This document shows positions 8,646 through 17,121 of a stretch of DNA of 20,425 nucleotides, in pieces. The notes beneath the pieces were generated by a model, which was not told the DNA's origin, ran no database searches, and worked only from the letters and a program-made list of their open reading frames with translations. Where the stretch lies: assembly GCA_029378245.1 (NCBI GenBank), contig JARKIF010000411.1, forward strand, positions 1 through 20,425. Direction: 5' to 3'. Both the position numbers and the translations under genes were made by a program. Positions within the stretch are counted from its first letter, which is position 1; the number at the start of each line of letters is the position of its first letter. The stretch is from Roridomyces roridus. Lineage: Eukaryota > Basidiomycota > Agaricomycetes > Agaricales > Mycenaceae.

Positions 8646-10429
8646 CCGCCGGCCGACACACTAAAAGCACACCAGCCACGATCTCCTCTCACGACATTGC
8701 ATGGAACCGGAATCCGCATATATCAAACTGTACCACCCCTCCCTCGTCGCATTTTTTATTCTCATCTTTTTTGGTCCACACACATACCACTTGCAAAGAC
8801 ACGCGTCCTCTCTTTACTTTGGGCACAATTTCTCACACATATACCGCACATCACACAAAAAGTCATTGGGGAAGTAAAGTAATCAAGAAGTACTAGAAAA
8901 AATAACACTTTTTTTCCCGCTGGAATGTGAACGTGTGCTGAGCGTGGAGTGGGGGTTCTGATTTTTGTTCAACGTGGTATTCGCCCACGTTGACTACTTT
9001 GGGATGGTATCTGTCAAAGAGGTATTACCGAGATAGGGAACTCTAATTGAGAGGAAGTTTAATTAGGAGAGGTTCAGGAGACGTCGGTTAGTGCATTTTA
9101 CCGCGAAAAAAAAAGACGAGAGACGGGCGTTGCGAGTGTCGGGGGATACGGGTTCGGACCGACGCTACCGTAGTCCTTGTCCTTCGGGAGCCATTAGGGT
9201 CGGATTTCCGGTCCGTTTCAGTAGTACGCATCGTATTAAACCCAAGAGAGAAAGGAAAATCGCAGGTGGTGGCGTGCAACTGGAAGTAATTGGATAATTG
9301 GTCGTCACGATTGGATCCGCCCGTAGTTAGCCTTGGTGCGAGTTGCGCAATTGCTACGACAGCATCCGTGCTTGTAAATTGGATTGAGCTCGTGCGTTCG
9401 GGAATCGGGTCGGGCGCAGCGCCGCCAATATGTAGTCTCATTCCGAAGCCGTGTTTCGCGGGATATGGAGAGTATGATGGCGAGCCGCTGCCTGGCGCTG
9501 CTGCATCGCATTAAGCCAAGTGGAGCAGCAGCAGCACATTTCAAAACGAAAAAAACGTTAACGATGCGTCATCGAAACACCGGCACCCATAGTCACAAAC
9601 ATATCCGTCTCGAGAGCAACAACAACAATAGATTCGACGGCCACGTCGTCACCCAGAAAAAAAAGTTTTGGGGGGAACGGATCGTCGTCAGTCTTCCGCC
9701 GCCGCGGAAGATGGATTGAATAGAGAACGGAGAGAGGTGTTCTTTCGGTGCTCCCTCGGGTCACCAGGACCAGTCAGGGATGGCTACCCTACCAGTTCTG
9801 CTTCCACAGCCATGTCCGTGGGGAGGGTGAGAAGCCGGATTGACAGAAAATATCGACGGCCGAAGCGAGATTTCGGGAATTAAACCGAGGGTGCTATAAT
9901 AGCACCGGCTAGAATCGTGAATGACCAGGTCTCGAGCGAGTAACGGTCAGAGAGAGATCAGCCTGCCTGCCAGGAATTCGACGGGACGATTGCGAGGTAT
10001 TGCGAGGCATGCATGTGCATCATGGCAGTTGGATCGTCGGGTGAGAGGATCAGCAGGCGGCGTTCACAAGCTAGAAGGTGAAGCACGGGCAGATGTTCAC
10101 ACAAGTTGAAGGATGTGAATGGCCACCCGAGTACATTTAGAAGGTCTGGAGATTGCCTGGATGAGAGGTTCTTTGATGGTGGTAGCAACCCTGGAGCGGA
10201 TAAGTCGGCAAGAGGGATATGGTGTGAAAGAGACAGAGAGCCCGAGAAAGATCGAGGAGAAGATCTGTCTTGTGAAGGGACAAAGTTCGAACGATTGAAT
10301 TCTGTAGCGTCGCACAAACTCGCACGGTGGGCGGCGGGTGTCGATAGGATGAGCAGTGCAAGGCAAGCGCAAGAGCATGTCAAGAGTTGAACACGACGCG
10401 TGACGTCGTTGCTGTGTCAATGTGATCGA
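8646..10429. other. 1.8-kb stretch without a supportable gene, between two convergent 3' ends
   Basis: After the Ecl1-like stop there is a pyrimidine-rich 3' region to about 8900. From there to 10429 I see only short open frames with no start-plus-splice logic and no recognised domain. The sequence has several A-runs (9107-9115, 9549-9555, 9656-9664) and one hairpin (8969-8993). It could hold long 3' UTRs or a non-coding transcript, but nothing here proves either. Confidence 0.6.
8969..8993. repeat. Perfect 9-bp inverted repeat (hairpin)
   Basis: TCAACGTGG (8969-8977) and CCACGTTGA (8985-8993) are exact reverse complements around a 7-nt loop, TATTCGC. It lies about 330 bp past the Ecl1-like stop. 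Each arm contains an ACGTGG/CCACGT core, so it could equally be a paired protein-binding site. Confidence 0.6.
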
Positions 10430-11124
10430 TCATCTTGTGATCGCGTCAACCGAGGTGGAATCCCGAACGCTGGAGATTTGGTTCATTGAGAGTACGGTAA
10501 TTAAAACATACAGGAGAACAGCCTGCAGGGTAAAAGTTCGTAAGAGAATGCTGAGAGGGATAAGTACATGCTGATAAAGAGAAAACAATCAGGGCATCGG
10601 TGGGGACGATGAGTGTACGCAAGACGTACCTTGTCGTCCTCCTCCTCATCTGACGAGAGCAACTCGACGATACCCTAAAAAGGATTGAGAGGCTGAATTC
10701 TGGGAGGAACGGGAGGACTAACGTCATTTAGGACACGAATTTTACTCGGTTGACCCGCTTTACCCGTATCCTCCTTATCGAGCCGCCGTTTGGCGAGCAC
10801 CAAGGTCGCGGGCACTCTGGGAAATATGAGCAAGGGCAGATGAAAGGAATGGATGCTGACCCGTCTGCAGCCCTGCGTATAAGCGCGTCAGTAGGGGACA
10901 GGAAGGGTAGTCATACAGGACTCACATGGCGGCATGCTTGTCCGCGACGCGCTGTTCGAACGTGGCTCATTGGGAAGGGTGGGCTTGGATGTGCGTTTGG
11001 TTGCGGAGGGTGTCCAGAGCCTTGATGATGGGGACGGGCCTGCAGACGGTAAGCACAAGGGAATGCGCAGCGTTACGAAGACTCACTCTGTAGCAGCGCA
11101 CTTGGGCGCTGGGCCGTTGGGCAT
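10430..11124 (-). CDS. Small multi-exon acidic protein with a SIM-like tail, interrupted by TGA
   Basis: I do not recognise the family. Exons 11124-11087, 11039-10926, 10872-10861 (only 12 nt), 10816-10723 and 10674-10630 join in one consistent phase through GT-AG introns of 44-53 nt. They read MPNGPAPKCAATE, VPIIKALDTLRNQTHIQAHP, then TFEQRVADKHAAM, LVLAKRRLDKED, PSKIRVLND and GIVELLSSDEEEDDK. The last motif looks like a SUMO-interacting motif followed by acidic and serine residues. A final exon (10522-10430) would add about 30 hydrophobic then polar residues; a longer version starting after TTTATCAG is also in frame, so the C-terminus is open. An in-frame TGA (10967-10969) interrupts exon 2 between HPSQ and ATFEQRV. 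A better Kozak ATG at 11152 opens a different frame that does not join. The next gene upstream on the same strand starts 121 bp away from this gene's start. Confidence 0.55.
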
Positions 11125-11245
11125 GAACTTGAATGTGCGAGTCCTGGGACATGGTGGAAGAGAGAAAGAAAGGAACAAAGTCATGACAACAACGCGTGAA
11201 TAATTAATTTAGGAGACAAAGCCATGACAAACAACGCGTCGTTTA

Positions 11246-12162
11246 CTACTCATCGAATTCGTAGTCGGTCTCATCAAACTTCCAGTCGGCCTCATCCAAA
11301 TCCTGCAACGCTACAGTCATTGCGGACTCAATCGACTCCCACTCCGCCGGATCATAGGTTTCAACTTCATGGAAACCCGACGCGATCCCAGCGGCCACCA
11401 ATGGGTTCCAGATGGGGTCCATGAGGTTCACATCACCGATGTCCATCTCCACCAACGAGCGCCAGACCGGCTTCTCCTCCTCGTCCTCATTCTCAGCAGG
11501 AAAGTTCAACTGGATGGGCACATGCGACGTACCTGTTCCTCCTCCCCTTCGACCTCCTCCTCCTCGTTATCCTCGATGTTGCCCGTCTGTGCCCTCGTCT
11601 ATGTCGGGAAGATGCATGCATGGACGACATACCTCGGCCGCCTTGGGTTCCTTGGGCTGTGTCACTGTCAGCAGGGAAGAGGACGCTGGCACGCGCGACA
11701 TAGTACCTGACGTCTCGGGTCATCACCAGCGGCGGCGGGCGTAGATTCTTCGTCGTCGTCCGAGTCGTCTGAGATGTTGATCGGTTCTGGATCCTACGAA
11801 GGAATGAGAAGCAGAGTCGCAGGAGGAATGAGGAGACTCACAACAAAAACCTCCAGTTTTTCCTTCTTTCTCGCAGGTTCGTCCTTGGATTGGTTGTCGT
11901 CGCCTGCGAGGGCGCGTTTCTTGGCAATCGCGTCGTCCACGAACTCGGGGGTCTGGTCCTTGACGCGCTGGACGCGCTGTCTGGACAACGTGAGCGTAGG
12001 GTTGGAGAAAGAAAGAAACACCGACTTTCGGGACCGCGTCGATGGCTCCGCCAAGTCTTGAGCGTTGAGCTCGTCGAGGCCTTTTTTCGCGCGGGCTTGA
12101 ATCTCGGGGTCGTTGAGGACGGCCTGCATGCGCCTGGCGTGAGCATTGGGAAGACGGCTCAT
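11246..12162 (-). CDS. Acidic, probably nuclear protein of 228 residues, unrecognised
   Basis: Six exons join cleanly: 12162-12026, 11980-11842, 11793-11707, 11656-11633, 11586-11533 and 11491-11246, with introns of 41-50 nt. The N-terminus is helical and basic (RMQAVLNDPEIQARAKKGLD, then QRVKDQTPEFVDDAIAKKR). The middle has EPINISDDSDDDEE, which looks like a SUMO-interacting motif with its acidic flank, then EDNEEEEVEGEEE. The C-terminal 80 residues form an ordered-looking module (PVWRSLVEMDIGDVNLMDP, NPLVAAGIASGFHEVETYDP) ending in an acidic tail. The ATG at 12162 sits in GCCACCATGA. No frame break is seen. A nuclear chromatin or transcription role is inferred from composition only. The last intron (41 nt) is the least certain. 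A pure-sequence function call is not possible. Confidence 0.7.
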
Positions 12163-12396
12163 GGTGGCAGCTCAAAGTCAAAGGTGTTTATTAGTGTATT
12201 GACCAGACGTAATAAGGCTTCTGGTGTGTCTAAACGGGTCGTGTGCGGGACAACGACCATGTAGGAATATTTGGCAGCGCGTCGATTCTCCTGCCAATCT
12301 CCGCAGAGAATTTTGAATCCTGCGCCGCGGCGCCGCACTGAAGAAAAATTGAACACCACCCGAGTAGTGCTGATGCCATCATGGCGACAAGGAGGA
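12163..12396. other. Upstream region of the 228-residue protein gene
   Basis: This is the start of a gene-poor stretch. It presumably holds the minus-strand promoter. I see no TATA box and no other gene. Confidence 0.4.
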
Positions 12397-12454
12397 GTAG
12401 CCAGCCTGGAGTCGAACCAGGATCTGGCTGATGGAAAGGACGTAAACTGGCTAC
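12397..12454 (-). other. tRNA-like structure: acceptor stem plus T arm, no usable anticodon arm
   Basis: On the minus strand the first 8 nt (GTAGCCAG, 12454-12447) pair perfectly with the last 8 nt (CTGGCTAC, 12404-12397). Directly inside lies a perfect 5-bp T stem, CCTGG/CCAGG, with the 7-nt loop TTCGACT. The internal sequence GGTTCGACTCC matches the Pol III B box. Only 25 nt remain between the 5' acceptor strand and the T arm, which is too short for both a D arm and an anticodon arm, and neither can be drawn. It is best seen as a degenerate tRNA, a tRNA-derived repeat fragment or a Pol III element, not a working tRNA. Confidence 0.4.
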
Positions 12455-12703
12455 GCAAATGTTGAGAGCGGCAACAGGAAGCCACCCACAGAGAACCGTC
12501 TGTTCTTTATCTTGTTAATGTCGAGGATTGGTCGAGGAAGCAGTCGCGAGGTCAGATGGCGGAAACCTCATGACTGGTGTCGGTTAGACAAGAGGCGCGG
12601 CGTTGAGAAGCTCCGCCGATATCCTGGACCGTATGCTAATGAGTTGATGCAGCAGCAAAGCCCGACCACAGCGTTAAGTGATTGTTGCTTGATGACAATG
12701 AAA

Positions 12704-12749
12704 GAGAGAACGAATTGCCTTTGCCGCTGATCAGTTCATTCGTTCTCTC
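12704..12749. repeat. Perfect 12-bp inverted repeat with 22-nt loop
   Basis: GAGAGAACGAAT (12704-12715) and ATTCGTTCTCTC (12738-12749) are exact reverse complements. The loop contains the palindrome TGATCA. It lies 64 bp upstream of the tRNA-Pro gene. No flanking target duplication or transposase was found. Confidence 0.7.
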
Positions 12750-12812
12750 CGCAGCTGGCAGTATGCCGAGTGTCGCGGGTATGTGAAATTATAATTTGCC
12801 AGATATCTCATC

Positions 12813-12915
12813 GGCTTAATGGTCTAGTAGTATGATACGCGCTTCGGGAATTCTTCCCCGTGATTTCGAATCACGTGCCTGTGCGTGGTCCCGGGTTCAA
12901 CTCCCGGTTGAGCCC
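12813..12915 (+). tRNA. tRNA-Pro (anticodon CGG) with a 33-nt intron
   Basis: The acceptor strands GGCTTAA and TTGAGCC pair over 7 bp with one T:G wobble; C at 12915 is the discriminator base. The A box (TGGTCTAGTAGTATG) and B box (GGTTCAACTCC) are intact, and the T stem is CCGGG/CCCGG. The anticodon stem is CGCGC/GCGTG. The loop is TTCGGG plus T, giving anticodon CGG at 12845-12847. The intron (12849-12881) sits in the canonical place, one base 3' of the anticodon. Inside it, GTGATT and AATCAC form a hairpin and a CCG triplet can pair with the anticodon, as expected for the eukaryotic splicing endonuclease substrate. Confidence 0.95.
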
Positions 12916-12916
12916 C

Positions 12917-12921
12917 TTTTT
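12917..12921 (+). terminator. RNA polymerase III terminator of tRNA-Pro
   Basis: A run of five T lies two bases after the discriminator base, the usual Pol III stop. A second run of four T follows about 6 nt later as a possible back-up. Confidence 0.85.
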
Positions 12922-13500
12922 GGCCCTTTTAATGAACCTAATTAGCAGCGGGCACGAAAGCCCCATTTTTTGGCGATTTTTTGAACATTATTTGAGGATT
13001 TTATCATGGAATTCGATTGCTGGAAGTAACAAGAGATAATTTGAATGTGCTGATTCATTTCGCAAGCCATCATTCACCTGCTACCTGGCAAAGGGCTCGA
13101 GGGAGGGTGGCCATTGCGGCCATTGGGTAGAACGTATTTAGAGCCAAAGTTGATGCATCGTTGATGGATGATCACTGGTGATCATGATTTGATGCGTAAA
13201 TTAGATTCTACTTGACGAATGAGTTGACGAAGTCAATACTTAGCACTCGAGGGTGTTGAACGTGCGTTGAGCAAACAGTGGTTGAATCCGAAAAGCAACG
13301 GAATCCTATTGTCCGAAACTAGCAAAACAAAACAAAAAAGCTACGGTCACAAGTTGTAAGTAAACGCTGCATGACAAGTCATTTTGGTGGTTTGTATGTA
13401 GGCAGATCCATAGGTGTCAGGGCAGAGGGAAAGCCTTCCGGGTTTGAAGAGTCAAGCCTTTCATCAGGAAGAGAGAAAGCAGCGAGGTTGGATTTAGGGT
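12922..13500. other. AT-richer stretch with no gene seen
   Basis: No open frame with a plausible start and splice sites is visible on either strand. The only structure is an 18-bp perfect palindrome-like site at 13168-13185. Confidence 0.5.
13168..13185. repeat. 18-bp near-continuous palindrome
   Basis: ATGATCAC, a 2-base centre (TG), then GTGATCAT. The arms are exact reverse complements. Its size and symmetry suit a dimeric DNA-binding protein, but no function is shown. Confidence 0.6.
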
Positions 13501-13539
13501 ATCCTTGAGGAACACACCAAAGACCTTCTCTTCATATTC

Positions 13540-13800
13540 TCTAGATCATATTTCCTGTCTGATACACCCCGGTGTAATACAGGTCTCGTTCCTGACTTCC
13601 CCTCACCCTCAGCTCGTCGAGCATCTCTGCACCACGAGTAGCCTTGCCCTTGAGGAATGGCAGAAGATAGGCATCCGTTGGAGTTGTGGATTGGTTGGAT
13701 TGTTCACGCTGGCATTGTTCATCTTCGAGCCTCCGACGATGAAATTTGAGGAGCGGTATCCGTAGTCCAAAGTATGAACAGTGTCTGGCAAGGCTGGGCA
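13540..13800 (-). CDS. Possible small gene, structure unresolved
   Basis: On the minus strand one frame reads LPDTVHTLDYGYRSSNF then GGSKMNNASVNNPTN. The frame one base back continues TTPTDAYLLPFLKGKA and TRGAEMLDELR up to a GTGAGG donor. The two halves look like one hydrophilic peptide split by a single missing base near 13700. No ATG opens the first half directly; an upstream exon ending at a CCCAG acceptor (about 13797) would be needed. I do not recognise the protein. Chance open frames are a real alternative, as a plus-strand frame (13505-13765) overlaps it. Confidence 0.25.
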
Positions 13801-14099
13801 ACCATTGAACCAAAAGCACGGTATAAGTTCAAACAGCAGACACCAGACTCCCAGAGAAAATATCTAGCGAGGAGAGACCACCGTCAAGCAGAGAAGCCCG
13901 AATGAACATGAAGGGAAGGAGCAAGCCACAGTGATTGATTACGAATGATGACTCTGCCCGTATCTTCTCAGGCGCGGCGAGTGCTGAGCTGAATGACAGA
14001 AGGCGGGTTATCTACCATGGCAGCATTTCGCCTATACAACGTGTTGGCCGACCCTGAGCTTCGATAGCCTTGTGTATCATGATAATTGTTTGAACAACG

Positions 14100-16569
14100 T
14101 TGCCGATTCCACCACCACCACAAGTTCTTTGTCTTTCCCCACCATCCATCCCAGCCTGCTCGCCACAAATCACGATTGATCCTAATAGTAGCCATCGTCC
14201 TACGCGGGAGGCTTCCCCTGCTTCGGTCATTCCTACTACCCGCTCCAGGGCAGAGCTCGACAATTCCAGCACCCCTTCGGAACCAGAGCCCTCTCGTGCT
14301 CGCAAACGTCAGCGTATCGGCAGCATCCATTCCTCTTCCACTCCCACCATGCGCTATCCCGAGCAAGCAGAGCCGTCGTCTGCAGGGCCGTCCTCGGCCG
14401 GCCTCGATCACGCCGGGCCCTCAAATGGCCACCATGTGAACGGGAACGGCGTGCAGAAGCTAACCAACGGCAAGCAGGCCGTGGCACGCGTGTCGCTGCC
14501 AGGCTCGCACCTGTATGACGACTCGGACGTAGATAGGGAAGAGTTTGTGCGACTAGTTATCCAGAGTCTTCGCGATGTGGGCTATCAGTGCGTTCCGTTC
14601 TCTCGCCCAGGTTCCGGTGCTCAACGTGCGCAGCGAAAGTGCTGCAACCCTCGAGGCAGAGTCTGGCTACGCGATGGAATCACAACAAGTCGCCGATTTC
14701 CGTCGCTACATTCTCGAGGCTCGGTGGTCAAAGGCGGAGAACGCCCTCCAACGTCTAGGCGTAGAGGATCGTGAAGGGCTTTGGGTGCGTTCTTCTACGT
14801 GATGAGGATTACGCCACAGCTAACATTCCTATAGGATGCGCGGTTCCTCATCAGCCAGCAGAAATATCTGGAACTACTCGAGGCGCAAAGGACTACCGAT
14901 GCCCTACAGGTTCTGCGCAATGAATTGGCGCCTTTGGACGTGGATCCGGAACAACTGCACATCCTATCGAGGTATAACGTTGACAGACGTGCTTGTCTCA
15001 CAACATTGACACTTTTCCAGCCTAATGATGTGCTCTCAACCGGAGGATTTGCGACAACGCGCAGGGTGGGACGGAGCAACAGGAAAGTCAAGACACATAC
15101 TGCTAGACAATCTTCATCGTGCGTCATTCTTGCTTTGCTATCACTCGTGCTTAATTGGCCTAGGCTATATTCCCCCATCTGTAATGGTTCCTCCACGACG
15201 GTTTTCGGCCCTATTACATCAAGCAAACGAATACCAGCGGCAGCAATGTGTTTACCATAATATACCAACCAGCGGATCTTCAGCCTTTTCCCTATTTGCA
15301 GACCACGAGTGCGACAAGACGGGTTTCCCCCGCGTGACGACGACGATACTAGAGGTCCACACCGACCAAGTGTGGGTTTTGGACTGGAGTCGCGACGGTA
15401 ATCTGCTGGCCAGCGCAAGTAACGACAAGTCCGTCATTATATGGGGAATTGGGGTGCGTTCCATGGCTTTCGGAGGATTACTCTGACTGCTAGTAGCCGG
15501 AAACGGAGATGCCGATACGAGAGTGGGAGAAACGCCTTGTATTGAAACACCCGTATCCTGTCATATCCTTGGCGTGGTCTTTGGACAATTCAATTCTACT
15601 CACGGGCTCGGAAACTCACATAAAGATGTGGAATACCAAGGTGCGTGAGGTTTAATTGCTCCGACGTGCGTTGACGTGAATCCAGACGGGCATATGTATA
15701 CGAACGCTAGACGAACATTCGGAACCGGTCACAGCTTTTGTCTGGCTTCCAGACAATTCAGGTTTCTTGTCCGCAGGGATGGATTTCAAGATTGTTCTAT
15801 GGGTATGTTCTCAGTTCATCTTGAACAAACGCTCATGGTCAGCAGAACACGGACGGTCAACGGCAGGAGACATGGGCCACGCTACCTGTCCGTATAACAC
15901 AGATGGTCATTACACCGGATAGCACGCGATTGGTGGCCATCGGCTTGGTTGCGCCCTCTCCCGTGGATGCACGACCTGATGGGGACGCGCCGCCCACCGG
16001 CACGAACATGTCGACTCCTCCGCCGAAAGAGCAACACCGGTTACTCGTGTACGATATGGACTCGCGCAGGAACGAGTCGTGCATGGTGTTTGAAGGAGAG
16101 CTGACGAGTCTGAGTATCTCGGAAAACTCGCAATACGCACTCCTTAATCGCAGTCCTGATGTCAGTCTCCGTCATATATCCTCCGACTCGCGTGCTCATT
16201 CTTCTTCAGGACATCCAATTGTTGGATCTTAACCTAGGGCGATTGGTGCGCAAGTATACTGGTCACCGCCAGACCAAGCACATCATCCGCAGTTGCTTCG
16301 GCGGATTCGAGAGCAATTTCGTCGTCAGCGGAAGCGAAGACGGCAATGTGTACGTCTGGCATCGCGACACGGGCGTGTTACTCGAGATGCTGGACGGCCA
16401 CGGCGAGGGGAGCGTCAACTGCGTTGCGTGGAACCCATCCAACGAGCGTATGTTTGCATCGTGTTCGGATGACCGGACGATACGGATATGGGAAGCCCCG
16501 CCCGACATGATGCTCGAGGAGTATCCTTTGCAGAAGGGAAAGGGCAAGGCGAGTGGGTCACGGACGTAA
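14100..16569 (+). CDS. WDR26/Gid7-like CTLH and WD40-repeat subunit of the GID/CTLH E3 ligase
   Basis: WDR26/Gid7 scaffolds the GID/CTLH ubiquitin ligase, which in yeast degrades gluconeogenic enzymes. A Ser/Pro-rich N-terminus with a basic patch (RARKRQR) leads into a LisH-type helix (EFVRLVIQSLRDVGYHESA) and a CTLH region (FRRYILEARWSKAENALQRL, DARFLISQQKYLELLE, TTDALQVLRNEL). RYIPPSVMVPPRRF follows, then about seven WD40 blades: HTDQVWVLDWSRDGNLLASA, NDKSVIIW, HSEPVTAFVWLPDNSGFLSA, SEDGNVYVWHRDTG and SDDRTIRIWE. Introns lie at 14588-14633, 14785-14834, 14972-15020, 15119-15163, 15454-15496, 15641-15685, 15803-15845 and 16161-16209; all phases agree and no frame break is seen. Stop TAA is at 16567-16569. 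The 5' end is unresolved: the first in-frame ATG is 14349 (616 residues), but the frame stays open and coding-like back to 14100 without an ATG, so an upstream exon is likely. An ATG at 14017 has a good context but I could not splice it convincingly. Confidence 0.92.
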
Positions 16570-17121
16570 ACAAGGTGTATTTTCTTTCCTGCATTGAACT
16601 CATCGCATCGCATCTCCGGTAGTATATATTTGTACTTTTTGCATACTACTCACCACACACTGGCTAAATAAATCAATAGAATCGTTTTTCTCGCGAGCTG
16701 ACGATCCGGACATTGCACGAGAGGAAATTTCCATCTTAATTCAAGCTTGGAAGCCGGCTATTCGGCGGTTGCTTGAACCGTGTCGAAACAGTGGTACGCC
16801 CAGACGAGTGGTACATGCGTATGTCTGGCCAGGAGACGGACGCAATGCGGGAGAGCAACCACGCTGGGGCGGCGTATTCCAGACCGTCATGTTTTGGATG
16901 CAACGTCTAAATTCAAGACACCGAGCGACTCTGTTGTGCTGATAAGCTATTTTCCCTATGAATAGGTGCCGCCTACTACCGCACCGGTGCCAGACAGCAT
17001 GCTGCATAATGAAAAGTTCCACGCCCGCGGAGGAAATCGTGGCTTGAGGCGAGTAAATATTCCACATTATGTTCCTGGCTAGAATACACGGAGAGATACA
17101 TGAGAAGGTCTAGAGAACAGA
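16570..17121. other. Convergent intergenic region between WDR26-like and elongin A
   Basis: The 3' ends of two convergent genes meet here. AATAAA at 16667-16672 is a likely polyadenylation signal for the WDR26-like gene. A plus-strand frame without an ATG is open up to the TGA at about 16941 and reads AREEISILIQAWKPAIRRLL and PRRVVHAYVWPGDGR. It overlaps a 108-codon minus-strand frame. Neither is supported by splice logic or a recognised domain. Confidence 0.4.

Noticed and set aside
8264..8719. 151-codon minus-strand frame opposite the Ecl1-like gene
   Set aside because: Shadow of the Ser/Arg-rich plus-strand exon.
9558..9764. Minus-strand frame with a hydrophobic stretch (VESIVVVALETDMFV)
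   Set aside because: No ATG at a sensible place, interrupted upstream, and no recognised family.
9958..10383. Minus-strand frame whose first residues resemble a signal peptide (CACLALLILSTPAAHRA)
   Set aside because: It starts at TTG, not ATG, has no splice support, and the later residues look random.
13609..13791. Minus-strand 60-codon frame ending C-S-T-S, considered as a mating pheromone precursor
   Set aside because: The last residues are not a convincing CaaX box, the start is TTG, and no pheromone receptor lies nearby.
14795..15418. 207-codon minus-strand open frame opposite the WDR26-like gene
   Set aside because: It crosses clear plus-strand WD40 exons and introns; chance open frame.
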